Source: Zygnema cylindricum | Taxonomy: Eukaryota > Streptophyta > Zygnematophyceae > Zygnematales > Zygnemataceae | Assembly (NCBI GenBank): GCA_037447655.1 | Contig: JBBHKE010001199.1 | Location: forward strand, 62,201 to 126,200 | Length of the DNA stretch: 64,000 bases | Reading direction: 5' to 3' | Shown here: positions 11,297-22,211 of the stretch, one piece after another | Layout of the letters: each line of letters starts with the position of its first letter | How positions within the stretch are numbered: the stretch's first letter is position 1 | Notes under the pieces: generated by a model | What the model saw: the letters and a program-made list of their open reading frames with translations, nothing else | The model's database searches: none | Told to the model about the DNA's origin: nothing | Made by a program: the position numbers and the translations under genes

Positions 11297-14200
11297 AGGG
11301 AACTCTCAGCCATGTTTGTGGCTCAAATTTGTGTTTGCGCTAACAATAATTTCTTGTAACGAACAATGTTAATTATTACGCTCACAAAAAGAGTAAAAAA
11401 AAACCTAAATTATGTTTGCAACACAAATTTGTGTTTGCGTTAACATCAAAAATATTAACGAACAAAGTTTATTGTTAACGCACACAAAGAGAGTTATAAA
11501 AAACTATAAACCATGTTTATATCACAAATTTGAGTTTGTGCTAACAAAGATATTGCTAAAAAACTATTTTTATTGTTTGCGCTCACAAAAAGAGGTGAAA
11601 TAAACTCCAAATCATGTTTGAAACACAACTTTTTCTTTGCGGTAACAACAATATTGGTAGCAAACACTTTATATTGTTGGCACTTACAAAATGGTTGAAT
11701 CAAACTCTCAACCATGTCTATAACTCAAATTTGTGTTTGCGCTAACAATAATTTCTTTTAACGTACAACGTTTATTATTACGCTCACAAAAACAGTAAAA
11801 CAAAACCCTAAACTATGTTTGCAACACAAATTTGTATTCGCGTTAACAATAAAAAAATATTAACAAACACAGTTTCGTGTTAACACACACAAACAAAGTT
11901 AAAAAAAACCCTAAGCCATATTTCTATCACAAAGTTGAGTTTGCGCTAACAAAGTTATTTGTAACAAACAACGTGCATTGTTCGCGCTCACAAAAAGAGG
12001 TAAAATAAACTCCGAACCATGTTTGTAACACAACTTTTTGTTTGCGGTAACAACAATATAGGTAACAAACACTTTATATTGTTAGTGCTTACACAAATGG
12101 TTGAATTAAACTCTCAACCATGTATATAACTCAAATTTGTGTTTGCGCTAACAATAATTTCTTGTAACGAGCAATGTTTATCATTACGCTCACAAAATCA
12201 GTAAAAAAAAACCCTAAACTATGTTTGAAACACAAATTTGTTTTTGCGTTAACAATATAAAAAAAATGAACAAACAAAGTTTATTGTTAACGCACACAAA
12301 GAGAGTTTAAAAAAAATCCTAAGCCATGTACCTATCACAAATTTAAATTTGCGCTAACAGAGACACTAATGTTTGTTGTTCGCGATCACAAAAAGAGGTA
12401 AAATAAACTCCGAACCATGTTCTTAACATAACTTTTTGTTTGCGGTAACAACAATATTGGTAACAAACACTTTTTATTGTTAGCGCTTACACAAATGGTT
12501 GAATTAAACTCTCAACCATGTTTATAACTCAAATCTTTGTTTACGCTAACAATAATTTATTGTAACAAAACACGTTTATTTTTACGCTCACAAAAACAGT
12601 ATAAAGTAACCCTAAACTAGGTTTGCAACATAAATTTGTGTTTGCATTAACAACAAAAATATTAACGAACAAAATTTATTGTTAAGGACACAAAGAGAGT
12701 TAAAGAAAACTCTAAACCATGTTTCTATGCAGATTTGAGTTAGCTCTAAACAAAGATAGTTTGTAACAAATAACATTTGTTGTTCCCCCTCACAAAAAGA
12801 GGTAAAAGAAACTCTAAACCATGTTTGTAATACAACTTTGTGTTTGCGATAATAACAACAATGGTAACAAACACTTTATATTGTTAGAGCTCACAAAAAT
12901 AGTTCAAATAAACCCTCAACTATGTTTTGAACACAAATTTGTGTTGGCGTTAACAACAAAAATATTAAGGAACAAAGTTTATTGTTAACGCACGCAAAGA
13001 GAGTTAAGTAAAACCCTAAACCATGTTTCTCTCAAAAATTTGAGTTTGCGTTAACAAAAATATTTGTAAGAAACAACGTTAATTGTTCGCGCTCACAAAA
13101 TTAGGTAAAACAAACTCCGAACCATGTTTGTAACACATATTTTTGTTTGCGCTAAGAACAATATTGGAAACAAAAATTTTATATTGTTAGCGCTCACAAC
13201 AATAGTTCAAATAAATTCTCAACCATTTTTAAAACTCAAATTTGTGTTTGCACTAACAACAATTTCTTGTAACAAACAACGTTTATAATTACGCTCACAA
13301 AAACAGTAAAAAAAGCCCCTAAACCAAGTTTGAAACACAAATTTGTATGCGTTCACATCAAAAATATTAACAAACAAAGTTTATTATTAACGCATACAAA
13401 GAAAGTAAAAAAAAACGCTAAACCATATTTCTATCAAACCTTTGAGTTCGTGCCAACTAAGATATTTCTATCTAACAACGTTTATTGTTCGGGCTCAAAA
13501 AAAGGCAAAATAAATTCCAAACCATGTTTGTAACACAACTTTGTGTTTGCGCTAACACCAATATTGGTAACAATCACTTTATATTATTATCGCTTACAAA
13601 AATAGTTCAAATAAACTCTCAACCATGTTTATAACTCAAATATGTGTTTCCGCTTATAATAATTTATTGTAACGGACAACGTTTATTATAGAGCTCATAA
13701 AAAGAGTAGAAAATAACCCTCAACTATGTTTGCAACAAAAATTTATGTTTGCTTTAACAACAACAATATCGATGAACAAAGTTTATTGTTAACGCACACA
13801 AAGTGAGTCAATATAAACCTTACACCATGTTTGTACCACAAATTTGAGTTTGCGCTAACAAATAGATTTGTAACAAACAACGTTTATTGTTCGCGCTAAA
13901 AAAAAGAGGTAAAATATACTCCGAATAATGTTGTAACACAAATTTGTGTTTGCGCTAACAACAATATTGGTAACAAACACTTTATATCGTTATCGTTTAC
14001 AAGATTTGTTCAAATAATCTCTCAGCTATGTTTGTAACCCAAATTTGCGTTTGCACTAACAATAATTTCTTTTAGCAAACAAAGTTTATTATTACCCTCA
14101 CAAAACCAGTAAAAAATAACCCTAAACTACGTTTGCAACACAAATTTGTGTTTGCGTTAACAACAAAAATATTAACGACATAGTTTATTGTTAACGCACA

Positions 14201-15318
14201 CAAAGAGAGTTACAAAACACCCTAAACCATTTTTCTATCACAAATTTGAGTTTGCCCTAACAAATATATTTGTAACAAACAACGTTTATTGTTCGTGCTC
14301 ACAAAAAGAGGTAAAATAAAGTCTGAATCATGTTTGTAACACAACTTTGTGTTTGCGCTTAGAACAATATTGGTAACAAACACTTTATATTGTTAGCGCT
14401 CACAAAAATAGTTCAGAAAAAACTCTCAACTATGTTCATAACTCAAACATATGTTTGCGTAAACAATTATTTCTCGTAACGAACAACGTATATTATCATG
14501 CTTTTAAAAACAGCAAAAAAAAACCCTCAACTTTCATTGCAACACATAGATGTGTTTGCGTTAACAACAAAAATATTAACGAACAAAATTTATTGTTAAC
14601 AAATTCAAGGAGAGTTAAAAAAAACCTAAACCATGTTTCTATCACAAATTTGAGTTTGCTCTAACAAAGATATGAGTAGCAAACAACGTATATTGTCCAG
14701 GCTCACAAAAAAAGGTAAAATAATCTCCGAATCATGTTTATAACACAACTTTGTGTTTGCGCTAACAAAAATATTGGTAACAAACAATTCATTTTTTTAG
14801 CGCTCACAAAAACAGTCCTAAGAAACTCTCAACTATCTTTATAACTCAAATTTGTGTTTGCGCTATCAATAATGTCTTGTAACGAACAACGTTTATTATT
14901 ACGCTTACAAAAACAGTAAAAAAATAGCCCTCAACTATGTTTGCAACACAAAATTGTGTTTGCGTTAACAACAAAAATGTTAACAAACAAAGTTTATTGT
15001 AAACGCACACAAAGAGAGTGATTAAAAATCCTCAACCATGTTTCTATCACAAATTTGAGTTTGCGCTAACAAATATATTTGTAACAAACAACGTTATTGT
15101 TCACGCTCACATAAAGATGTAAAATAAACTTCAAACTATGTTTGTAACATAACTTTTTTTTTGACCTAACAACAATATTGGCAACAAACACTTTATATTG
15201 TTAACGCTCACAAAAATAGTTTAAATAAACTCTCAACTATGGTTATATCTCAATTTTGTGTTTGCGCTAGCAATAATATCTTATAACGAACAAAGTTTAT
15301 TATTACGCTCACAAATGC
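11297..15318 (+). repeat. Satellite array 1: ~100-bp monomers in a ~400-bp higher-order repeat
   Basis: About ten ~400-bp units repeat head to tail. Equivalent points fall near 11711, 12117, 12515, 13221, 13621, 14024, 14428, 14831 and 15235, spacing 398-406 except for one irregular unit. Each unit holds four related ~100-bp monomers in fixed order, distinguishable by CTCAAC, CCTAAACTATG, CCTAAACCATG and CTCCGAACC starts. One monomer is missing near 12910. Each monomer is a dyad with arms like TTTGTGTTTGCGCTAACAA and TTGTTAGCGCTCACAAA around a ~30-nt loop. The junctions carry AAACCCTAAA. The open frames inside are meaningless. The same satellite recurs in reverse orientation from 20258 to 39218. 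Confidence 0.95.
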
Positions 15319-15672
15319 AATTGGTACATTTCCTCAGTTTCAATAGGCTGCATTGCTAATGAGAGGTCTTCTAAGTAGTATGAAAAAGCTTCTGATAAGT
15401 TCAAACAATAGGATAAAGCTATCTCGATTTTACAGTTAGCTATTAATGTGATATTAGAGGAAAAGGCTACTTCTAAAATTCTCGGTGGAGAAAAGCAAGT
15501 AGAGGCTTTTAGTACCGACTTTGAGAAAAAAAACTCGATTTAATCAACAAAGAAATTAATTTGATCCGTAGAAAAATCAATTTAATCGAAATTACCATCA
15601 GTTTAAAAAATTTAGTAAAGGAGGGAATAGACAGTCTTCCAATGCTTGTTTCTATTGGAAGGTCATGGTTAT
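15319..15672 (+). other. Decayed coding-like fragment, unrecognised
   Basis: Plus-strand conceptual translation gives stretches such as LQLAINVILEEKATSKIL and INKEINLIRRKINLIEIT. These are charged and helical-looking, separated by stops. It lies between the satellite end and an LTR. It may derive from an element's gag region or from host sequence, but I do not recognise the family. Confidence 0.3.
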
Positions 15673-16203
15673 TGCAATTCTGTGTCCCCCATTGAGCTAC
15701 AGAATTCAGGAAGCCACTAGATAGTTTTTGACTAACCCCTTTTAAACTAGGATCACTGCTACCCAAGTGGACAAACAGACAATCTGACAACAACAGACAA
15801 TCTGACAACACTCCTGTGCAACAACAGACAATTTGACAACACTCATGTGCAGCCTAGACTCCTTTGAGTCCGCAACAAAATGAATCACTGAAAACGCCCA
15901 GCCGGGCGATAAGATATTAAGTGGCAAAGATGCCAAAATTTATACAAGCTTATTGGGAGAGAGGCAGCTACCTCCTCAATCTTCTAAGTCCTAACCCCCT
16001 CTCACAACCACTATCTATTGATGTACGAACCAATTTGAAGACTGTACAGTGTTGAAAGGTACTGTGGCCGCTGTACTTTCTGTACGGTCTGTGTACGACT
16101 CGACCATTGAGTGGACGCCTGTCTCTTGCAGACTCACCCTCATGCTCTTCAGGATTCTCGCTTCTCAATGTTATCTTGCCACGTTGCGCTTGGTCATGTC
16201 ACG
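15673..16203 (-). mobile_element. Partial copia LTR, minus orientation (3' portion)
   Basis: Reverse complement of this segment matches the downstream half of the LTR of the 23777-30133 element. It includes the GTAC cluster, the CTCTCTCCCAATAAGCTTG-like stretch, the CTCAAAGGAGTC-type segment and the terminal GGGGGACACAGAATTGCA that ends at 15673. It also contains ACAGACAATCTGACAACA duplications near 15776-15840. The upstream part of this LTR is missing. At 16204 it meets an LTR in the opposite orientation. It was probably the 3' LTR of the minus-strand element whose RNase H remains at 17130-17525. Confidence 0.75.
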
Positions 16204-17083
16204 TGTTGAAATTGCTAGGTTAATAAAGTTTTTTCTAGGTCAAAATAGGTTAGTGAAAACAGAAAAGAAAAGTGCAGGCAGTCTGTCTCCACCTGAGGGT
16301 GGTGGAGCCATGGCTGCCTTGGCTCTTAGGTAGGTTAGAAGAAGTGACATAAGTCACTTCTAACAAAAAGGTTGAGTCCGGCAAGATTCGAACCTCCGAC
16401 CGGTAGAGCGAGGCGTAGCCGTCAACCTTAGCTGGTCTATTGTTGAAGTTCGTTAGACTACACGGGGTATGATTAGTATTTAACCATGTCACAATACACT
16501 AATTCGATTAACGAAATTACGCATAAGTAACATAGAAACAAATTGTGTTTCACTGCGAACTTGAAACCGCTTGAAACAAATTTACCGGACATCGAATTTA
16601 AACGGCTGGCGTTCAGAGCCCTTTTGGATCCGACGACACTCATCATTGCCGAGATACCGGAATGGTCGCTTTGGCGGTTTTTCAGTCGTGACATGACTTG
16701 ACGCCACGTGGCAAGAAAACATTGATAAGCGGGATTCCTGGACAGCCTAAAGGTGAGTCTGGAGGAGATGAGGGCGAGTCTAGAGGAGACAAGCGTCCAC
16801 TCAGAGGCCAAGTTATACACAGACCGTATTGAAAGTACACCGGCCAAAGTACCTTTCTGTACTTAAGAGTACCTTTCTGTACTTAACAATTCCCTGATTG
16901 GTTTATACATCAGTAGATAGGGGTTGTGAGAGGGGTTTAGGACTTAGGGGATTGAGGAGGTAGCCGCCTCTCTCCCAATGAGCTTGTATATATTTTGGCA
17001 TCTTTGCCACTTAAAACTTAATCGCCTGGTTGGGCTTTTTCAGGGATTTCTTTTGCTGTGGACTCAGGGGAGTCCAAGCTGCA
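16204..17083 (+). mobile_element. Copia LTR, plus orientation, 3'-truncated
   Basis: It starts TGTTGAAATTGCTAGG and continues with the marker order of this LTR family: GGAGCCATGGCTGCC, the antisense tRNA-like T-arm (GATTCGAACC at 16385-16394), CCACGTGGCA, the GTAC cluster and the CTCTCTCCCAAT segment. It stops at CCAAGCTGCA (17083), short of the normal LTR end. No target duplication was found. Together with 15673-16203 it forms an inverted repeat with arms of nearly 400 bp and a spacer of about 480 bp. Confidence 0.75.
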
Positions 17084-17129
17084 ACTAAATACTTCAAAAA
17101 TCTAGCAATTTTAACACTCCTCTTATTTT
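17084..17129 (-). mobile_element. LTR start and polypurine tract of a minus-strand copia remnant
   Basis: On the minus strand the polypurine tract AAAATAAGAGGAG (17129-17117) runs directly into TGTTAAAATTGCTAG (from 17116 leftward). This is the standard start of the LTR in this family. After about 33 bases the LTR is interrupted by the plus-oriented LTR at 17083. Confidence 0.7.
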
Positions 17130-17525
17130 CTAGTCCAATTTAAACTTTTCTTTTAGTCCACTCTTCTCTCTACAATATTTCAATTTGGGTGATGGCACAG
17201 GTTTGGTCATTTCTCCATCAGATTTATACACAAGATTCACAATTTTGTTCTCAACTTTTTCTTTCACAAAACTCAAGCTTATGTCCATTTGTTTAGCTTT
17301 GAAATGATGTTTTGAATTGGCTGCAATTGCAATTACAGCCTGATTGTCATAGAAGACTTCATGCACTCTTTTGTTCATGTAACCCAGTTCTTGTAACAAA
17401 GACTTGACCCACATCAATTCTTTCACAGCATAACAAGAGGCCATGTACTCAGCCTCCATAGTGGACTAAACAACCACCTTTTGTTGCTTGGTACTCCAAC
17501 ACCAAGCACCTTCCCCCATATCTGT
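17130..17525 (-). pseudogene. Copia RNase H / pol C-terminus fragment
   Basis: The open part (17459-17130, 109 codons) starts at MEAEYMASC, the region of the second catalytic acidic residue of RNase H. It continues through YDNQAVIAIAAN (third acidic residue) and ends ...KYCREKSGLKEK, like the intact copies at 45757 and 53112. To the right the frame continues with a stop replacing a glutamine codon of the intact relatives, up to about 17525. All upstream domains are gone. A short deletion removes the VADMM segment before TKPVPSPKLKYC. Confidence 0.85.
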
Positions 17526-17579
17526 AAATATTTGGAAAACAATAAGTTAATGTTTAGTGAATTATTTAATTTGTTACAC

Positions 17580-18050
17580 TGGTCATTTAGCGGCAAGTAG
17601 TAATTAGGGTTTTGGAGGTACTCACGGTACAGTAAAGTACAGGCTGGATACTTTGTCGTAAGTCAGGATAGTACTTTAGTACAGTCTCCCGAATTAGTGG
17701 AGACTAGTAGATACTCACTATGAGTATATAGTTTAGGACTTAGTTAAATTTGAATCATCCTGTTTTGGGAATATGATTTTCTAAGAGCATTTTTTTGCGA
17801 AACATCCAGATATCATATCTTATGGTTTACTTGGTCATTTGGGCTGCAATTTTGAGAATTGTCTTTTTAATGTGTTTTGTATCACTGTAACAAATTTGAG
17901 GGATATTGGTTGTTTGAGTCATGTTTTATGTTAGATCAAAGCTGGATGTTGAGTAGGTGTTTTGATAGTTTCTGCTGCTTTTAATGTCTACTTCCACTAC
18001 TACTGCTCGTTCTCCTCCTGCAATGCTCGTTCTCCTCCTGCAATGGTAGT
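17580..18050 (+). mobile_element. Fragment of another copia LTR, leader and gag start
   Basis: This segment matches 63459-63890 by eye: TAATTAGGGTTTT, the GTAC-containing block, ACTTAGGACTTAG, TTTACTTGGTCATTTGGG (LTR end at about 17837), then a leader and ATGTCTACTTCCACTACTAC at 17985. The gag start here is corrupted by a tandem duplication of a 20-bp unit (GCTCGTTCTCCTCCTGCAAT, 18005-18044). It is an old truncated copy of the element that starts at 62458. Confidence 0.7.
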
Positions 18051-18175
18051 TGTAGAACAACATTTTTTCTGCCAAAGTGGTTGTTATTCTTGTTGAAACA
18101 CAAAAGGATCAGGGTTATCCTAGGGGCTTCGTGTGAGCTGCCCATTCTGAGGACCTATGGAGGTCTCACAGATGC
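18051..18175 (-). mobile_element. 3'-end fragment of a copia LTR
   Basis: The plus strand reads GTTGAAACACAAAAGGATCAGGGTTATCC and then CTGAGGACCTATGGAGGTCTCACAG. The block order is that of the LTR ends at 61113 and 57456, but in the other orientation, so the orientation of the parent is ambiguous. It retains the ATGGAGGTCTCACAG segment that is the LTR-borne gag start in intact relatives. It joins an RT fragment at 18176 without a normal internal region. Confidence 0.5.
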
Positions 18176-18292
18176 AGCTAAAGACAACAAAATTTTGACT
18201 GTAGAAAACCTTTCAACTGGAGAATTTTCTTTTTCAAAATCAACCCCTTTCTTTTGATTATAACCCTTAGCCACAAGTCTAGCCTTATATCC
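18176..18292 (-). pseudogene. Copia RT fragment, part 2 (split by a solo LTR)
   Basis: Minus-strand translation gives GYKARLVAKGYNQKKGVDFE followed by VKILLSLAAS. This is the RT N-terminal region just after the segment encoded at 19527-19720. The two pieces are contiguous once the solo LTR 18293-19526 and one copy of its target duplication are removed. The RT is cut off at 18176. Confidence 0.8.
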
Positions 18293-19526
18293 TGTTGAAA
18301 TTTATGTATTTTCTAGGTCTGTATTGGAAAAATAAATAGAGTAAGTCAGCAAAGGCAACCTGCTTCTCGCTCAACTCTCTCCGGTCCCCATACTTGTTGC
18401 AGTCACTGAAGACCAGAGAGAGAGCTAGAGCCATGGCTGTCTAAAGAGGATAGACTAATTCGTAGTTTGTACCAAAATGGATGTGACGGTTCCAGGATTT
18501 GATCCTGGTACCTACATCCTACTACAGACGTTAGCTTTAGCATATAGCTTAGAGTAAACGATGGTATATGTAGGGTACAATAGGTATATATACATGGACA
18601 AGAAGAGAGTTCTAACAAACTAACAAATAACCAAAAACTGCTCTAAACAAGATTTGAACCATGGTCTGTGGTTAAATTTGTAAGTAAGCCTTAACCAATA
18701 AGGCGTTATCGAAACGATACACGTGACGGGTTTCATAAATACATAAATATTAACGCAACAGCTAATTAACAGCAGACTAACCAAAAGGAGCAATTCCTGC
18801 ATGTACGCGAATCTGAACCGTGTTAAATATGTTTTGATCGGACGGCCGACATTATAGCCGCCACGCGAAGTGAGATTTTGGCGGCATAAGGAGATAGCGT
18901 CACGCGGTGCCACGTGGCGCCACATTATTTGATACCGGAGAAGATGGGAGGAGGAACCATGGCTTCCGATTTGACAAGTGTCACCTTGTAGACCTTGTCG
19001 TACAATGGTCGTACAATAAGTACATCGCCCATTGTACCTTCTTGTACTATATAGTATTCCTATTGGACTAGGGCTTAGTAGTAGGTAGTCATGAGTAGGC
19101 AGACTAAGACTTAGTGATATTTCGGTACCTCTCTCTAAGAGAGCTTGTAACTATAAAGGTCATCTTTGACCAGCCATAACTTAATGCTCGGGTGAGCAAA
19201 TTCAGTGATTCTTTTTGCTGCGGACTCAGGGGAGTCCAAGCTACACAAGGGTGTAGTCGGTCTGAGTCTTTGCGTGCCAGGGTGGCACTTATTCAGTGGG
19301 AAAGTCAAAGTGGGGAATATTGTCCAAAACACATATTGAAGCTTTGCATTTTGTGGTGGAACTGAGCACACAGAAGGTCTTCTCTTCACAGGGGTGAAGG
19401 TATATTGGGGTTCTTATTGTCAAGGGATCATTTATTTGGGTTTATATCAACTTGGAGTCGGCACTATCTAGATTAGCTTCTTTTGGATCTGCGAATTCTG
19501 TGGGCAATGGAGCCCATAGAATTTCA
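18293..19526 (+). mobile_element. Solo copia LTR, 1234 bp, inserted in an RT gene
   Basis: The segment begins TGTTGAAATTT and ends GAATTTCA. It is flanked by perfect 5-bp duplications TATCC (18288-18292 and 19527-19531). Its internal marker order follows the dominant LTR family: GAGCCATGGCTG, the T-arm-like CCAGGATTTGATCCTGG near 18490, CCACGTGGCG, a cluster of five GTAC between 18980 and 19060, and GGACTCAGGGGAGTCC. There is no internal region, so it probably arose by LTR-LTR recombination. It splits a minus-strand RT reading frame cleanly, which confirms the boundaries. Confidence 0.9.
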
Positions 19527-19720
19527 TATCCTTCAATGGTATTATTGACGTTTAACTTCACCTTGAATACCCATTTACTTCTAATTGCTTTACGATCTGG
19601 AGGAAGGTCGATAAGCTCCCACGCCTGAGCCTCCATAATGGACTTCATTTTGTTTTTTGCTGCCTCGATCCAGTGATTTCGTTTTGGTGATAAGAAGGCC
19701 TCCTGGATGATTAGAGGCTC
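19527..19720 (-). pseudogene. Copia RT fragment, part 1
   Basis: Minus-strand translation reads MKSIMEAQAWELIDLPPDRK and SKWVFKVKLN and then NNTIEGYE before the insertion point. This is the start of the RVT_2-type RT domain of copia elements. Upstream on the minus strand a HWIEAA-like segment is visible to about 19700. It continues after the solo LTR at 18292. Confidence 0.8.
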
Positions 19721-20257
19721 CTCGAGGTTGCATAGTAGTCAGAGTGAGAGCTTGCTTGTAGCCGACTACTACATCTTTTCCCCCCTAAATTTTTTGAGGC
19801 TAAAATCGTCGGATTCCTCGCGTTCTTTTTTGGTCTCTGATCGGATTGCGTTAGACTAGGCTAGAACTGAATTGTTGGAGGATCAGGATGAACTTAAGAA
19901 TGCGGCGTCGCAACCGGAGGTCGTTGCAGTTGTGGGACAATTTCTTCTTTGTTGTCCAGAATTACATATCCCTACATTTTTTGTTATTTCTGTTGGTTTG
20001 TCATTTTGAAAAAATCCACTTAATCATACTCATGTTTTACAATGATATCTTTGGCCACAACTATCTTTTGTTTTCCAAAAACAAAGACTTTATACCCTTT
20101 GGCGTGATCGTCATATCATAGCAAAATACGTAGTAATCCTTTAGGTTCCATTTTCCAAATATATACTTGGATCTATTTAAAATGAAGCAGTTATTGCCAT
20201 AAACTTTGAAATGACTAACATCAAATTTTTTGCCAATCCAAACTTCGTAAAGTTAAC
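19721..20257 (-). pseudogene. Decayed copia integrase C-terminus and linker
   Basis: Minus-strand translation from about 20255 gives an EVWIGKKFDVSHFKVYGNN-like block, matching the integrase C-terminal FKVFG motif of the intact copies (for example TGRKPDISHLKVFG). It then follows a degenerate YDDH.KGYKV-type segment with several stops. The rest to 19721 is linker. The element is 5'-truncated against the satellite at about 20257. Confidence 0.65.
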
Positions 20258-21356
20258 GCAAAATAAAATTTGTAATGCAAACATAGTTGAGAGTTTTTTT
20301 TAACTGTTTTTGTGAGGGCAATAATAAAACGTTGTTTGTTACAAGAACCTAATGTTAGCGCAAACACAAATTTGAGTTATAAGCATGGTTCAAAGTTTAT
20401 TTAAACTATTTTTATGAGCGCTAACAATATAAAGTGTTTGTACTAGCGCAAACACAAAGTTGTGTTACGAACATGGTTCGGGGTTTATTTTACATTTTTT
20501 TGTGAGCGCGGAAAATAAACGTTGTTTATAACAAATATTTTTGTAACCACAAACTCAAATTTTTGATAGAAACATGGTTAAGGGTTTTTTTTAAATCTCT
20601 TTGTGTGCGTTAACAATAAACTTTGTTCGCTAATATTTTTGTTGTTAACACCAACACAAATTTGTGTTGCAAACATAGTTTAGGGTTCTTATTTAATATT
20701 TTTGTGCGTGTAATAATAAATGTTGTTCGTTACAAGAAATTATTGTTAGCGTAAACACAAATTTGAGTTATTAACATGGTTGAGAGTTTATTTGAAATAT
20801 TTTGTGAGCGCTAACAATATAAAGTGTTTGTTACCAACATTGTTGTTAGCGCAAACACAAGGTTTTGTTGTAAACATGGTTCGGAGTTTATTTTACCTCT
20901 TTTTGTGAGCGCGAACAATAAACCTTGTTTGTAACACATATATTTGTTAGAGCAAACTCAAATTTGTGAATGGAACATGGTTTAAGGTTATTTTTAACCC
21001 TCTTTCTATGCTCTTACAATAAACTTTGCTTGTTAATATTTTTGTTGTTAACACAAACAAAAATTTGTGTTGCAAATATAGTTGAGTGTTTTTTTACTGT
21101 TTTTGTGCGGGTAATAATAAATGTTGTTTTTTACAAGAAATTATTGCTAGCCATACACAAATTTGAGCTACAAGCATGGTTGCGAGTATATTTGAACTAT
21201 TTTTGTGGGCACTAAAAACATAATGTGTTTGTTACAAATATCTTTGTTAGTTCAAATACAAAATTGAGTTAGAAACTGGGTTGAGAGTTTATTTGAACTA
21301 TTTTTGTGAGCGCTAACAATATAAAGTGTTTGTTACAAATATCTTGGTTAGCGTGT
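20258..21356 (-). repeat. Satellite array 2, reverse orientation
   Basis: Same four-monomer ~400-bp repeat as 11297-15318 but reverse-complemented (TTTGTGAGCGCTAACAATATAAAGTG, then GCAAACACAAA and so on). Nearly three higher-order units are present, more diverged than array 1. It ends at about 21356 in unrelated sequence. Confidence 0.9.
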
Positions 21357-22211
21357 AATAGGATTTCCTACCACTCAAAAAATCCCATTACTAAAACCAA
21401 CTTCAACCACACATTCTATACATTGGAAATTTACACATTCACATTGGACATCACCCACATAAGGACAAACTATAAATTAGAAGAAGCTTCTGTCCACATA
21501 ACATTAGCTTAGTCTCTTGCCTTTGTGGCTCAACCCTTATTTTTAAAGTATTTTCCACTGTTCTCCACTCTTAAATATTGTATCTCTTAACTACTAGAGC
21601 ACTACTTAGTTTGTAAGAGATTTCAGTGCAAAAATACCATTGCTCCAATTTGGTATTATTCGCTGAGGGCCAAGATCAGTCAGAATTTCCATATATTTTT
21701 CCAAAGGAAAAGATGCATACTCTCCTTTTCGAATTTACTATTTATCCATCATCGCCCTGGACTAGCCTTTGTTGAACATGTTTCACCTAGGCAAATCATC
21801 GATCAGTTAGGACTCAGACTGACCAATGTAAAAACGTGCGAAATCTCTTACTAACTACGTAGCATTTACTAACTAATCAAACGCTACATTTCACTAAGTA
21901 AGATTTACGTGCAAATGTGCGTGCAAAACGAAACGCAAGTTCGCACCAACGTGTGTCGCAAATTTCGCATGCGAAACTACCTACGGTATTCCATAAAGTG
22001 CAAGTGACGTTTCGTACCAAAAATTGTACAAAACAAACCATCGTGCGTACCAAACGAAATATTGATTCATTTTGTACTTTATAAACGTATGCTTGAAATT
22101 CCGCGGCTAGTTTGACCTTTAACTCGTTACAATGAATACCCATTCATTATTTTCACTTCGCGCTGTCGCCTAAACACACCAATCGCTATATCTTTTAAAA
22201 AACAACTCTAA
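21357..22211. other. Unassigned sequence between satellite and MITE
   Basis: No gene, LTR or TIR boundary was recognised. The best open frame (22143-21877, minus, 88 codons) has no familiar motif. Confidence 0.45.

Noticed and set aside
11297-15318. Regularly spaced repeats resembling a CRISPR array
   Set aside because: Monomers are contiguous ~100-bp tandem units without unique spacers and are diverged. This is a eukaryotic satellite.
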